NCBI GenBank assembly: GCA_032718475.1 | Contig: JAUCBJ010001715.1 | Coordinates: 1 to 64,000 of the forward strand | Length of the DNA: 64,000 nucleotides | Source of the DNA: Nemertoderma westbladi | Lineage: Eukaryota; Xenacoelomorpha; Nemertodermatida; Nemertodermatidae | Direction of reading: 5' to 3' | Shown here: one piece after another, positions 37,392-49,732 of the stretch | Numbering within the stretch: position 1 is the stretch's first letter | How the letters are laid out: every line of letters begins with the position of its first letter | The notes under the pieces: model-generated | Told to the model about the DNA's origin: nothing | The model's input: the letters and a program-made list of their open reading frames with translations, nothing else | Database searches by the model: none | Translations under genes and position numbers: made by a program

Positions 37392-39170
37392 GATTTATGG
37401 ACAAATTGTGTGTGGGGGCTGGGGCTGGGGGCGGGGACCTGTAACGACACTTTATTCCGGGGCATTGTGTGTAGTACATAAGCGTACGGGAACCATTCCC
37501 ACTGGGGGGAAAGCACAAATCCCCCCCCCCCCCCCCTCCCCCCTTCAAAAAAATCAATAATATTTCAAAAATTGAGAGGTTAAGTGTGCCGCTATAACTC
37601 TGTCAAGCTGCCCTCGGGGCTGACCCTCTGACGGTCTTTTTACAGTTATTCGTGATAATTGAACAGTGGCGTATTTAAGTTTGGACAAGTAGCTTATGAC
37701 CATAAGGGTACGATGAATATACACTTTAAAAAAGGAAAGGTGTGGTGCACACACATGAAAGTAGATAATATGAAGGATGGGGTATAATAAAGGCATTATC
37801 AGATCTGGAAAGGAAATTGTGGATGTTAATATAGTTCTAATAGGAATATTGATTATATAACTGTATAAGTGAATGTCATCGCAAGGAAGGAAATGCGAGT
37901 GGAAATTTTTAAACAATATTCCGATTTTGCACATTTAAATCGACTTTTTTAATCAATAATACTTTGATAAAACTAAGGACTTTTATTTGAAAAAGGCTCT
38001 TTTTCTCACTAATATTTTTAAACTTGAGTTAATTAATCTAACTTTCCTTCAATAATTTCCCGAATTTTTTGGAAAATTAGTTAAAAAAAGTCTTTAACTA
38101 ATCTTTTTTCTGAAAAAAATTTTCAACTGATTTTTTTTAAATATAACAATATATTCGATATAAAAATGTAACGAAAAACACCATATTCCACTCATTTTAT
38201 TTTGCAAAATGCAGATATTCTGCCCTCGCGTGTTGAGTTTTCCCACTCATTGGCATTTTAACACTCGCTTCGCTCTTGCTAAAAACCTGCCGACTCTTGT
38301 AAAACTCAACCACTCGGACAGAACATTTAAATTTCGCTAAATTTAAAATGAGTGAAAAAAAGCGGTATTTTCCGCTTCCTTTTTTTATCGAATAATATTC
38401 CTTACATTACAGGGCGGTAGAGTTGAAACAGAGACTTGTCATTGATCTCTGTTCTCTGGATTCTCCGGGTAGTTTTTTGGTCTCTGGATAGGTCTCTGGT
38501 TCCCGGGTATTGAAAACAGACATTTTACACAGAGATCAGTGATTTTACAAATTAGAATTAGTTATTTAAAAATAGATCCTGTACAACACAAAATGTGAAA
38601 TGAAGATAATTTTTCAAAATTTTTTTACAATTAATTAATTCTATCGTTGTAGTTCGGATTTTGGTTCGGCATTGTTTGGGTTTTCCACTCACGCAATGAG
38701 TTAAAGTAAAAACGACAGATGTTCTTTCTGATCGAGATCTGTTTATGTAATAATAAATAAATATATATAACTTATATTTAAATAATTACAGTTAGGACAA
38801 TTAGGGATTATCTTAATACCGAAACAATAGTTGCACCACAGGTTACACGCTGGTTACAAACGATACAAATAAAATTTAAACAGATAAATCAATTCATAAT
38901 TGCATGTGTTGTTGCGGGTGGGGGGAGGAACTGAGTCAGTTAGAATTAGTGTGTAACAGCTCGGTCACTGTGTGAGTGTAGTACTACTACTACTAAGACT
39001 AGGTCGAGCGAACTCAGACAAAAGTGAGTGTAGTAGAGTTTATTAAGTTCGTTTGCACGAAGTCTAGCTATTGTGTTGGGTAAAGAGACAAGTTATGTGG
39101 TTAAAGGTAGTTTACAAAGTACCGTACATAGTATCAGACAAATTAATAATAAATAATAACTTAATTACTG
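37392..39170. other. No gene; C tract and short palindromic element
   Basis: A run of C lies at 37510-37537. A second copy of the palindromic element of 34775-35030 is at 38140-38405 (CACTCATTTTATTTTGC with AATTTAAAATGAGTG). The rest is AT-rich without a supported frame. Confidence 0.5.
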
Positions 39171-40690
39171 AGTAGATTAACTCAGGGCAAACAATCAATA
39201 TATACTTAGTAGATTAACTCAGGGCAAACAATCCCTAAGTATCTACTTAGTAGATTAACTCAGGGCAAACAATCCCTAAGTATCCACTTAGTAGATTAAC
39301 TCAGGGCAAACAATCCCTAGGTATCTACTTAGTATAGTAGATTAACTCGGGGCAAACAATCACTAAGTATCTACTTAGTAGATTAAGTCAGGGCAAACAA
39401 TCCCTAAGTATCTACTTAGTAGATTAACACAGGGCAAACAATCCCTAAGTATCCACTTAGTAGATTAACTCAGGGCAAACAATCCCTAGGTATCTACTTA
39501 GTATATTAGATTAACTCGGGGCAAACAATCCCTAAGTACAGTATCTACTTAGTAGATTAACTCAGGGCAAACAATCCCTAAGTACAGTATCTACTTAGTA
39601 GATTAACTCAGGGCAAACAATCCCTAAGTATCTACTTAGTAGATTAACTCAGGGCAAACAATCCCTAGGTATCTACTTAGTATAGTAGATTAACTCGGGG
39701 CAAACAATCACTAAGTATCTACTTAGTAGATTAAGTCAGGGCAAACAATCCCTAAGTATCTACTTAGTAGATTAACACAGGGCAAACAATCCCTAAGTAT
39801 CCACTTAGTAGATTAACTCAGGGCAAACAATCCCTAGGTATCTACTTAGTATAGTAGATTAACTCGGGGCAAACAATCACTAAGTATCTACTTAGTAGAT
39901 TAAGTCAGGGCAAACAATCCCTAAGTATCTACTTAGTAGATTAACACAGGGCAAACAATCCCTAAGTATCCACTTAGTAGATTAACTCAGGGCAAACAAT
40001 CCCTAGGTATCTACTTAGTATATTAGATTAACTCGGGGCAAACAATCCCTAAGTACAGTATCTACTTAGTAGATTAACTCAGGGCAAACAATCCCTAAGT
40101 ACAGTATCTACTTAGTAGATTAACTCAGGGCAAACAATCCCTAAGTATCTACTTAGTAGATTAACTCAGGGCAAACAATCCCTAGGTATCTACTTAGTAT
40201 AGTAGATTAACTCGGGGCAAACAATCACTAAGTATCTACTTAGTAGATTAAGTCAGGGCAAACAATCCCTAAGTATCTACTTAGTAGATTAACACAGGGC
40301 AAACAATCCCTAAGTATCCACTTAGTAGATTAACTCAGGGCAAACAATCCCTAGGTATCTACTTAGTATAGTAGATTAACTCGGGGCAAACAATCACTAA
40401 GTATCTACTTAGTAGATTAAGTCAGGGCAAACAATCCCTAAGTATCTACTTAGTAGATTAACACAGGGCAAACAATCCCTAAGTATCCACTTAGTAGATT
40501 AACTCAGGGCAAACAATCCCTAGGTATCTACTTAGTATAGTAGATTAACTCGGGGCAAACAATCCCTAGGTATCTACTTAGTATAGTAGATTAACTCGGG
40601 GCAAACAATCCCTGGGTATCTACTTACTAGATGAACTCAGGGCAAACAATCCCTAGTAGATTAACTCAGGGCAAACAATCCCTAAGTATT
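39171..40690. repeat. Satellite of 41/46 bp units with 517 bp higher-order repeat
   Basis: About 35 units of 41 bp, or 46 bp when CAGTA or TATAG is inserted, with core AACTCAGGGCAAACAATCCC followed by TAAGTATCTACTTAGTAGATT. A diagnostic variant (TTAAGTCAGGG) recurs near 39384, 39732, 39901, 40249 and 40418, so 169 bp and 348 bp blocks alternate and give a 517 bp higher-order period. The array runs into the 3' end of the DNAJB gene: its last seven codons and stop are one repeat unit. Confidence 0.95.
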
Positions 40691-41664
40691 TCCTTTGTAG
40701 AGTCATCTAGAACCTCAGGGAATACAATATTAAACTTAACGATTAGATCCCCCCTCGCCGACGGCTCTTTTGGTAACGGCAACCCTTTACCTACCAACCG
40801 CTTACAGTAACCCGGTTTCAGTATATCAGAGTATTCCAATGGGACTGAGTCTCCTTGTAATGAAGGTATATCCAATGTGAACCCACAAAGGGAATCTTTT
40901 AGCGATACGTCAACTGTGTATAGGATATCAGCTTCATCTCGTTCGTATAGGGAGTGGAGTAGAATTCGGACAATAAAGGTAACGTCGCCTCGTGGTCCGT
41001 CTGCAATACGTTGGTCGCCTTCCTCAGGGAACTTAATCTTAGTTCCTTCAGTCCAACCCGCCTGTACCGATATACTGAAATTCTTATCTTCCGTCTCAGT
41101 TTGACCGACAGGTCGTCCCACTGTGCGTTGTATCGTAACGATCTTATCGGACTGACGGTGTAGATCTTCCAACGATAGCGGCAGATCGAAAGTCCGCGGA
41201 TTGGGTTTAGTTTGAGACGAGCCGAAACCGAACGCTTCGTGGAAGTTGCCGTCCAGGTCCACGGGTCGTCCGTTTATTATAATCCGTCGGGAACCCCGGC
41301 GGGGAAACCCGGAATCCGAGAAACCGGAAGAAAAGAAAGGCGACGAGCTTCCGAAGAAGGTCTCGAATAAATCGCGTGGATCCGTGAAGGTATGCGTATG
41401 GAAGGGGAAGGACGCACCCTGTGGGTTGACACCGGCCCCAGGACGCAGTCCCTCCTCCCCGAATCTATCGTAAGTCTCGCGTTTACTCGGGTCTATCAGC
41501 ACCTCGTAGGCCTCGCTTATTTCTTTGAATCGCTCCCCTGCTGCCGGTTCGTCTGGGTTTTTGTCCGGGTGGTATCGCAAGGCAAGTTTTCGGTAGGCCT
41601 TTTTTATTTCCTCTGCTGATGCCGTTTTAGATACGCCTAGAGTGTTGTAGTAATCTTTACCCAT
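40666..41664 (-). CDS. DNAJB: Type II DnaJ/Hsp40 co-chaperone (DNAJB1/4/5-like)
   Basis: An intact single-exon frame of 332 residues, close to the usual ~340 of this group. The J domain covers residues 1-70 with the HPD motif at 32-34 (YHPDKN), which stimulates Hsp70 ATPase. A Gly/Phe-rich and Ser-rich stretch follows (about 75-150), then two beta-sandwich client-binding domains (about 155-325; [51 protein letters not shown]). The zinc-binding cysteine repeats of type I DnaJ are absent. The start at 41664 begins [11 protein letters not shown] as expected. The last residues, ILRDCLP and stop, come from the edge of the satellite array, which replaces the 3' UTR. Cytosolic or nuclear protein folding helper. 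Absence of introns suggests a retrocopy or an ancestrally intronless gene. Confidence 0.95.
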   Translation of the reverse strand: MGKDYYNTLGVSKTASAEEIKKAYRKLALRYHPDKNPDEPAAGERFKEISEAYEVLIDPSKRETYDRFGEEGLRPGAGVNPQGASFPFHTHTFTDPRDLFETFFGSSSPFFSSGFSDSGFPRRGSRRIIINGRPVDLDGNFHEAFGFGSSQTKPNPRTFDLPLSLEDLHRQSDKIVTIQRTVGRPVGQTETEDKNFSISVQAGWTEGTKIKFPEEGDQRIADGPRGDVTFIVRILLHSLYERDEADILYTVDVSLKDSLCGFTLDIPSLQGDSVPLEYSDILKPGYCKRLVGKGLPLPKEPSARGDLIVKFNIVFPEVLDDSTKEILRDCLP

Positions 41665-42290
41665 GGTTCCGTTCCTTCCGTTGCCACTTTCAGACTTTAT
41701 TAAATAACAATAATATAAGCATGTAGGCTACCTACAGCTGTACAGTGCTACAGATTGCAGGATTGTTTATCTGTCAGTCTGTATATCTGTCTGTTTATCT
41801 GTCCCTGTATTACTAGGCTATTGACTAGGCTACAGACTTAAGCCTAAGGAATAAGACTAACAATAATATACTAACTGAATAAACAGTTAATTGAGCTGAA
41901 ACGTACTGAATGAAACACATAAGGCTGTAAGGCCCTACCGGTACTACAAATACACTTGGGTCTATTTATAAAGGGACCAGTGACCAGTTGACCAGTAATA
42001 CCGGTATATAACTGTATAGTACGGTACAGTAGTAGGCCTATAAGGCTGTAAGGAAGTAAGGAGTGGGAAGAGTGAACAGAGACATAAACTTACTATTACG
42101 CGCGCGAGCTGGGGGAAGATCTTCTCTGTGCTGGGGGTAAGAGCGCGTAAGAAAAGGGGGAAGAGGGGGAAAGAAAAGGGGTATGGATCTATAAATAGCA
42201 TCCAATGGGACGCCTCTATTTTACGACCGTTCTATACTGTAAACATACAGCTGTCTACCTTATTGAGAAGTGGTAATACTACTTAATAGT
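41665..42290. promoter_or_regulatory. Upstream region of the DNAJB gene
   Basis: No gene is seen. It should hold the promoter of the reverse-strand DNAJB gene. A GC-rich, purine-biased patch (42090-42180, CGCGCGCGAGC and GGGGGAAGA) is the most CpG-rich part. On the reverse strand, AATAAAGTCTGAAAG lies just before the 5' leader and could be a splice acceptor of a 5' UTR intron. No canonical heat-shock element was found. Confidence 0.3.
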
Positions 42291-42299
42291 TGCTAAACT

Positions 42300-45200
42300 T
42301 ACCCCCAGCCACCCACCTATCATTACACACCTACTGTATTTAACCACACATACCCATTCCTACATACCAACTTACACGTACCCACCCACCCACCTAAGCA
42401 CGACTTAACTGCACCCACCCACCCTCCCAAGCACGTCTACTTAACCGCACCCACCCACCCTCCTAAGCACGTCTACTTAACCGCACCCACCCAAGCACGT
42501 CTACTTAACCGCACCCACCCGCCTAAGTACGTCTACTTACTCGCACCCACCCACCTACTTAAGCACGTCTACTTACCCGCTCCCACCCACACACCTAAGC
42601 ACCCCTACTTAACCGCACCCACCCACCCACCTAAGCACGTATACTTACCCGCACCCACCCACCTACCTAAGCACACCTAGTTAACCGCACCCACCTAAGC
42701 ACGTCTACTTAACCACACCCACCCACCCACCTAAGAACACCTACTTAACCGCACCCGCCCACCCACACACCTAAGCACGTCTACTTAACCGCACCCACCC
42801 ACCCACCTGAGCACGTATACTTACCCGCACCCACCCACCTACCTAAGCACACCTAGTTAACCGCACCCACCTAAGCACGTCTAATTAACCACACCCACCC
42901 ACCCACCTAAGCACACCTATTTAACCGCACCCACCCACCTTCCTAAGCTCGTCTACTTAACCGCACCCACCCAAGCACGTCTACTTAACCGCACCCACCC
43001 ACGTAAGCACGTCTACTTACCCGCACCCACCTACCTACTTAAGCACGTCTACTTACCCGCTCCCACCCACACACCTAAGCACGTCTACTTAACCGCATCC
43101 ACCCAAGCACGTATACTTACCCGCACCCACCCACCTACCTAAGCACACCTATTTAACCGCACCCACCTAAGCACGTCTACTTAACCACACCCACCCACCC
43201 ACCAACCTAAGCACACCTACTTAACCGCACCAACCCACCCACCCTCCTAAGCACGTCTACTTAACCGCACCCACCCACCTAAGGACGTCTACTTACCCGC
43301 ACCCACCCACCTACTTAAGTACGTCTACTTAACCGCACCCACCCAAGCACGTCTACTTAACCGCACCCACCCACCTAAGCACGTCTACTTACCCGCACCC
43401 ACCCACCTACTTAAGCACGTCTGCTTACCCGCTCCCACCCACACACCTAAGCACCCCTACTTAACCGCACCCACCCACCCACATAAGCACGTATTCTTAC
43501 CCGCACCCACCCACCTACCTAAGCACACCTAGTTAACCGCACCCACGCACGGCTACTTAACCACACCCACCCACCCACCTAAGCACACCTACTTAACCGC
43601 ACCCGCCCACCCACACACCTAAGCACGTCTACTTAACCGCACCCACCCAAGTACGTCTACTTAACCGCACCCACCCACCTAAGGGCGTCTACTTACCCGC
43701 ACCCACCCACCTACTTAAGCACGTCTACTTAACCGCACCCACCCACACACCTAAGCACACCAACTTAACAGCACCCACCCACCCACCCTCCTAAGCACGT
43801 CTACTTAACCGCACCCACCCAAGCACGTCTACTTAACCGCTCCCACCCACCTAAGCACGTATACTTACCCGCACCCACCCACCTACTTAAGCACGTTTGC
43901 TTACCCGCACCCACCCACACACCTAAGCACCCCTACTTAACCGCACCCACCCACGCACATAAGCACGTATTCTTACCCGCACCCACCCACCTACCTAAGC
44001 ACACCTAGTTAACCGCACCCACGCACGGCTACTTAACCACACCCACCCACCCACCTAAGCACACCTACTTAACCGCACCCGCCCACCCACACACCTAAGC
44101 ACGTCTACTTAACCGCACCCGCCCAAGCACGTCTACTTAACCGCACCCACCCACCTAAGGGCGTCTACTTACCCGCACCCACCCATCTACTTAAGCACGT
44201 CTACTTAACCGCACCCACCCACACACCTAAGCACACCAACTTAACAGCACCCACCCACCCACCCTCCTAAGCACGTCTACTTAACCGCACCCACCCAAGC
44301 ACGTCTACTTAACCGCTCCCACCCACCTAAGCACGTATACTTACCCGCACCCACCCACCTACTTAAGCACGTTTGCTTACCCGCACCCACCCACACACCT
44401 AAGCAAGCACCCCTACTTAACCGCACCCACCCACCCACATAAGCACGTATTCTTACCCGCACCCACCCACCTACCTAAGCACACCTAGTTAACCGCACCC
44501 ACGCACGGCTACTTAACCACACCCACCCACCCACCTAAGCACACCTACTTAACCGCACCCGCCCACCCACACACCTAAGCACGTCTACTTAACCGCACCC
44601 ACCCAAGCACGTCTACTTAACCGCACCCACCCACCTAAGGGCGTCTACTTACCCGCACCCACCCACCTACTTAAGCACGTCTACTTAACCGCACCCACCC
44701 ACACACCTAAGCACACCAACTTAACCGCACCCACCCACCCACCCTCCTAAGCACGTCTACTTAACCGCACCCACCCAAGCACGTCTACTTAACCGCACCC
44801 ACCCACCTAAGCACGTCAACTTAACCGCACCCACCCACCCACCTAAGCACGTCTACTTAACTGCACTCATCCACCCACCTAAGCACGTATATTTACCCGC
44901 ACCCACCCACCTACCTAAGTACACCTAGTTAACCGCACCCACCTAAGCGCGTCTGCTTACCCGCACCCACCCACCCACCTAAGCACACCTACTTAACCGC
45001 ACCCACCCACCAACCTAACTACGTCTACTTAACCGCACCCACACACCAAACTAAGCAAGCACGTCTACTTACCTGCTCCCACCCACACACCTAAACACCC
45101 CTACTTAACCGCACCCACTCAACCACCTAAGCACACCTACTTAACCGCACCCGCCCACCCACACACCTAAGCACGTCTACTTAACCGCACCCACCCAAGC

Positions 45201-45870
45201 ACGTCTACTTAAACGCACCCACCCACCTAAGGGCGTCTACTTACCCGCACCCACCCACCTACTTAAGCACGTCTACTTAACCGCACACACCCACACACCT
45301 AAGCACACCAACTTAACCGCACCCACCCACCCACCCTCCTAAGCACGTCTACTTAACCGCACCCACCCAAGCACGTCTACTTAACCGCACCCACCCACCT
45401 AAGCACGTCAATTTAACCGCACCCACCCACCCACCTAAGCACGTCTACTTAACCGCACTCACCCACTCACCTAAGCACGTATATTTACCCGCACCCACCC
45501 ACCTACCTAAGTACACCTAGTTAACCGCACCCACCTAAGCGCGTCTACTTACCCGCACCCACCCTCCTACCTAAGCACACCTACTTAACTACACCCACCC
45601 ACCCTCCTAAGCACGTCTACTTAACCGCACCCACCAACCTACATAAGCACGTCTACTTAACCGCACCCACCCACCAACCTAAGCACGTCTACTTAACCGC
45701 ACCCACACACCAAACTAAGCAAGCACGTCTACTTAACCGCACCCAACCTCCCCTACCCCTACACACCTAATTACCCGCACTCACCTACCCCTACCCACCC
45801 TCCCTCCCTCCCACACCCTTATTTACCCGCACCGACCGCCCGAACCTAACAAACACACCCACCCCTACTT
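42300..45870. repeat. C-rich minisatellite, 3.5 kb
   Basis: More than 100 units of about 27-40 bp, core AAGCACGTCTACTTAACCGC followed by ACCC(ACCC)n. One strand is nearly free of G outside CACGT and CCGC. Blocks repeat at a higher order: ACACACCTAAGCACACCAAC occurs near 43745, 44221, 44701 and 45294, with intervals of about 476-480 bp at first. No gene lies inside; the long frames are artefacts of the repeat. Confidence 0.95.
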
Positions 45871-47150
45871 ATTCTACCTTATTCAGACTCCACGGCAAAC
45901 ATTCTCGGAGTATGTCTGGGGCAGGCTTTGGCCGGTGTTAAAAAATCAGACAATTATTAATTAATTAGCATCTCGTTATTGCAATTTTCCATATCATTTT
46001 TAATTCTAGAATTTAATTCTTTTAATTTTAGAATTCAAACTTTTGAATTGTTTAATCGATAACCAAGTAGGCCTATATTATTAGTGTACTTTAGTTATTA
46101 GTAGATAACATTTCATGTTGTTGAGTTTTGTTCTGTGAAATTTGAGGTGTTATAGTAAACTTAGTATCCTTATACAATGTGTATATTGCACTGTGGGCAG
46201 TAATAAAATATGTCACCTGTATAAATAATATCACACCAACTTCACCATTTTCATTGTTACAACATTGGGATTGAATGGATATCCACAACCAATCATCCCC
46301 CTTAATAATTTAAGTTAATTGAAATTGACATATTAATTTATTAACTTTACTTTTTTAATTTAATATCAAGATGAAGGCTCCTTACGTTTTAGGCCCGTGT
46401 GTTCCTATTGTACTTTATGCTTATCCAATCTTCGCCCAATAATTACCAATTATTGGAAAGGAACAGGTTATAGTGGGATGCATTTCTAACCAAAACAATA
46501 AACGGGAGTCAATATCACAGGTTAAACTTCCATAATCAATTTTGATTGATAATCATCAATCATCAATTAAAAGTATTAGTTAAATAGGGAACAGTTCCGT
46601 ATGTGTCAACATTTTCGTTGTTTTTTTTTTTCAACAAATTTTCATGCTTTTTTAAGGGAGAAGTTTGCTGCGTCCCTCTTACTTACATTTATACCCGTCC
46701 GTCCCATGAGGTAATAGCAGAAAATTGGTTGCGAAATAGCTGGAAATAATATACAATTATTATAAACTAAAAATCGATACAAAAAATAACTAGTATCTTT
46801 ATTCTTGATAATTAAATACAAATTGCTTGCAATATAAATAGCAGTCAACACCGTATTTATTATCGGAATTATCAGACCCAAATCGGTGATTGATTTCACT
46901 GAGTAACTGTCTTTCAGATTCTTCGGATTTCCATCAACATTAAAATTTTAAAATTCCATCAACATTTAATATTCTAGAATATATATAATATCATAACAGG
47001 GCCTATATTACCTATTTTGCTATTTCACTTCAGTTTTAGTTATCGATCCGAGATATTAATGGTTTTTTTTAAGTGGCTTTCAACAACAAAAAAAACTACA
47101 AAAGTCGTGGCAAAAATAAAATTTTTTGTTTTTTTTCGCTTTTTCGAAAG
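45870..47150. other. No gene seen
   Basis: AT-rich sequence. A reverse-strand frame at 46642-46899 encodes two hydrophobic stretches (LGLIIPIINTVLTAIYIA and nearby) but has no supporting splice or start signals, so it is not called. Confidence 0.5.
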
Positions 47151-47152
47151 TA

Positions 47153-47932
47153 CTAACCATGTATTACGAAGTTCCACCTTATAAGGCTATGATGTCCATC
47201 GATGTGCCAAAAAGAATTGGCACCCTTTACATTATATCGTCGTCGGACCACAAGCGCTCGCCACCTTGCTGCTGATAAAATGGGGTCGATTTCCCTTAAG
47301 ACACGATGAACATGTCGAAGCGCGATGAACATATTTTGACTTCGTAGCATGGCATACACGAATCTACATCCCGCATAAGGGAATTGTTGATGAATTTCAC
47401 CAATAACTTCTTTAATTTGGTTTTCATTCTATAACGTATTGCGATACAAGTTTCGAACTCCCAAACCAAATTGACGAACTCGGTCCATAATAGTTGATCG
47501 ACTCACTCCAAATATCGCAGCAATCTGAGTCCAGTTAAATCCCGCCTCTTTGAGGTATTCAAGTTGAGACTTAGTAACGTCGTATCTTGGTCTCCCCGTA
47601 TTGTCAGGTCCCGGACCATTATGTGTGAGAACATGATTAAACAAAGAAGTACAATCAGGACTGACCCTTATGTACAAGTTGGCGATACGAACTTGTAGGG
47701 TATTGAACATATGTCAGATACTCAACAATTGCTGAATCATGAGCTGTCAAATTATTAGATTCCTTTATTATAGTTAAGCAATTACATACTGTATATTGGT
47801 GAGTTTAGCTAATAGGTACTCCTTGAATTCGTCATTAATTAATTGAGGTGAGTAATCAGGTTTTAAAACACGTGCGCATTCGGTTATGATATGTTCCAAA
47901 TGGTTGACAAATATACTTGCCGGAGTTTTCAT
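47153..47932 (-). pseudogene. Helix-turn-helix/integrase-core domain protein
   Basis: From the ATG at 47932, MKTPASIFVNHLEHI runs to a possible donor GTATGT at 47789. After a gap, one frame runs from 47710 to 47153: GRPRYDVTKSQLEYLKEAGF, a helix-turn-helix (WTQIAAIFGVSRSTIMDRV), then RALVVRRRYNVKGANSFWHI and DGHHSLIRWNFVIHG, which carries the first catalytic Asp of an rve-type integrase core. It ends at a possible donor (G|GTTAGT, 47153-47158). A TAG at 47429-47431 interrupts the frame, which otherwise continues (IGEIHQQFPYAGCRFV). Proteins of this layout are frequent, transposon-derived and multicopy in fish and invertebrates. The rest of the core was not found downstream, so this looks like a truncated copy. 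Confidence 0.65.
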
Positions 47933-48084
47933 GATAAACAATAAAAACTAAACTACTATAAAGTGGCAATGATGAAATCAAATTTACAATATAAAAACAA
48001 CAATTTAAATAACCTTAATAATAATAAAATAGCAAAATAATAATCATAACAAATATAAAAAGGGTTTTTTAAATACATAAAAAT

Positions 48085-48325
48085 TATGTCATTCGTGATT
48101 GGCTAAAACATGGGTGACATATTTTCAAAGATGAGGCGCAAATTCGCGATTGGCTAAAAGATGGGTGGCAATTATTCGAAGAAGAGGCGCAAATTCGTGA
48201 TTGGTTAAAAGATGGGTGACAATTATTCGAAGATGAGGCGCAAATTCGTGATTGGTTAAAAGATGGGTGACAATTATTAAAAGATGAGGCGCAAATTCGC
48301 GATTGGCTAAAATATGAGTACAAAA
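48085..48325. repeat. Tandem repeat of ~51 bp
   Basis: Four to five units of about 51 bp: GATGAGGCGCAAATTCGTGA followed by TTGGTTAAAAGATGGGTGACAATTATTCGAA-like sequence, split to respect length. Unit length is a multiple of three, so all reverse frames stay open across it; not a gene. Confidence 0.9.
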
Positions 48326-48455
48326 TTGCAAGGTTTTCCGAATTAATGGTGTACTCATTTTAAAATGAGTACATAATTCTTTGAATTAGTGACTCTTATA
48401 AAAATATGAGTACAAAATTAAAAGATTTTCCGAATTAATGGTGTACTCATTTTAA
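48326..48455. repeat. 92 bp tandem repeat, part 1
   Basis: The unit contains AATTCTTTGAATTAGTGACT, TTTTCCGAATTAATGG and the perfect palindrome TACTCATTTTAAAATGAGTA. The array continues at 49537-49732 and 51722-51860, split by two transposons. Confidence 0.85.
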
Positions 48456-49532
48456 CCCTCCCCCGGTAACGTGGGGTAAAATAATACCCCAAGGGGATTA
48501 CTTTTGATATTTTTCGACAATCTCTCATATTATGTATGTCCAACTTCATAGTATCTTCCAAAAAACTTGTAATCTAACGATTGTGGGGGTCAAACCCATA
48601 AAATTTTGTTTATGAAAAATGTTATGGGCCCTTAATTTGAAAACAACTTAGTTAGGTAAGATGGGGTATAAAAATACCCCATAACGTTATGGTGCTCGTT
48701 TAGTGGTGCTTTGTGACTCATTTTGGTTTCATTGGAACCACAATGGTCGATTTAGTTGTATTAGACAGCTAGAGGCATGTTTTAACTTTGTCTTTTAAGA
48801 CCAAATTATCAGTATTATGAAGCTACTGTATTGTGTATGGCCTGTATTTCACAACCCAAGACTTCGGCCTAATCGCGATGCGATAGATTGCTAAATGCTA
48901 AGTATATGTGAATAATTCTTATTGTGTAGGCTTTCTTAAGAGGTGTTCTGGCCTTTTGGGTCTCATTTTGGGTTCATTGAAACTGCAATGTATAATTTAG
49001 TTGGACAATAATCACATTTTATGACCAAATCATCAGTACTTTTGCAGTCATGGTGTATATTTCATATTACAATTCAAGATCTTGTGCTATTGCGAGGTGA
49101 TATATCTGTATATATATATATCACTTTGTTGACTTTTAGTGGTGGTATTTGACTCATTTTATGCTTATTGGAACTGCAATTGTATACTTCAGGGTGTACT
49201 TGACCCATAACACCACTAAAAAATCTAAAATGAGAAACACTCTCACAGCTAATGCTTCGCTATGATAGTATCTTGTTGCAAAACGCCCCATCGCGACGTT
49301 AACGATGATCGCGATTGTAGTGGGATAACTTTTGTGGCATTGAGCGTTGGGTAGACTTCAACCAAATTGAAAAAAAAAATTCACAACTTATTTTTTCACC
49401 ATTGGCAAATTCTGGGAGGGGGATTGCAAGTGTTTTTCTGTTTAATGTTACTTAAAATGTCTTATCAATTTGGGGTATAAAAATACCCCATGTTACCGGT
49501 GAAGGATAATTTTTTACCATACCGGGGCAGGG
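48456..49532. mobile_element. piggyBac-like non-autonomous element
   Basis: It is flanked by TTAA at 48452-48455 and 49533-49536, and interrupts the palindrome TTTTAAAA of the 92 bp repeat. Terminal inverted repeats are CCCTCCCCCGGTAACG on the left and CCCTGCCCCGGTATGG as complement of the right. Subterminal GGGGTA-AAAATACCCC palindromes occur at both ends and near 48664. Inside, a block with GTGACTCATTTTG.TTCATTGGAAC.GCAAT recurs about three times (48712, 48955, 49145). No transposase is seen. Confidence 0.85.
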
Positions 49533-49536
49533 TTAA

Positions 49537-49732
49537 AATGAGAACATAATTCTTTGAATTAGTGACTCTTATAAAAATATGAGTTCAAAATTAAAAGATT
49601 TTCCGAATTAATGGTGTACTCATTTTAAAATGAGAACATAATTCTTTGAATTAGTGACTCTTATAAAAATATGAGTACAAAATTAAAAGATTTTCCGAAT
49701 TAATGGTGTACTCATTTTAAAATGAGAACATA
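49537..49732. repeat. 92 bp tandem repeat, part 2
   Basis: About two units of the array described at 48326-48455, here with AATGAGAACATAATTC. The second transposon entered at this ACATA. Confidence 0.85.

Noticed and set aside
39171-40690. CRISPR-like array of regular short repeats.
   Set aside because: Units are contiguous with no unique spacers, in a eukaryotic context next to a DNAJB gene; it is a satellite.
39171-40690. CCCTAA words suggesting telomeric repeats.
   Set aside because: CCCTAA occurs once per 41 bp unit and never in tandem.
44277-44462. Reverse frame with Gly/Trp/Arg repeats in the C-rich minisatellite.
   Set aside because: Product of repeat periodicity only; no start, splice or domain support.
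46642-46899. Hydrophobic 85-residue reverse frame.
   Set aside because: AT-rich DNA yields such frames often; no splice signals or repeats of the pattern elsewhere support it.
48084-48358. Reverse frames with the repeated words NHEFAPHL or SRICASS.
   Set aside because: They arise because the 51 bp repeat unit is a multiple of three; two frames are open equally.
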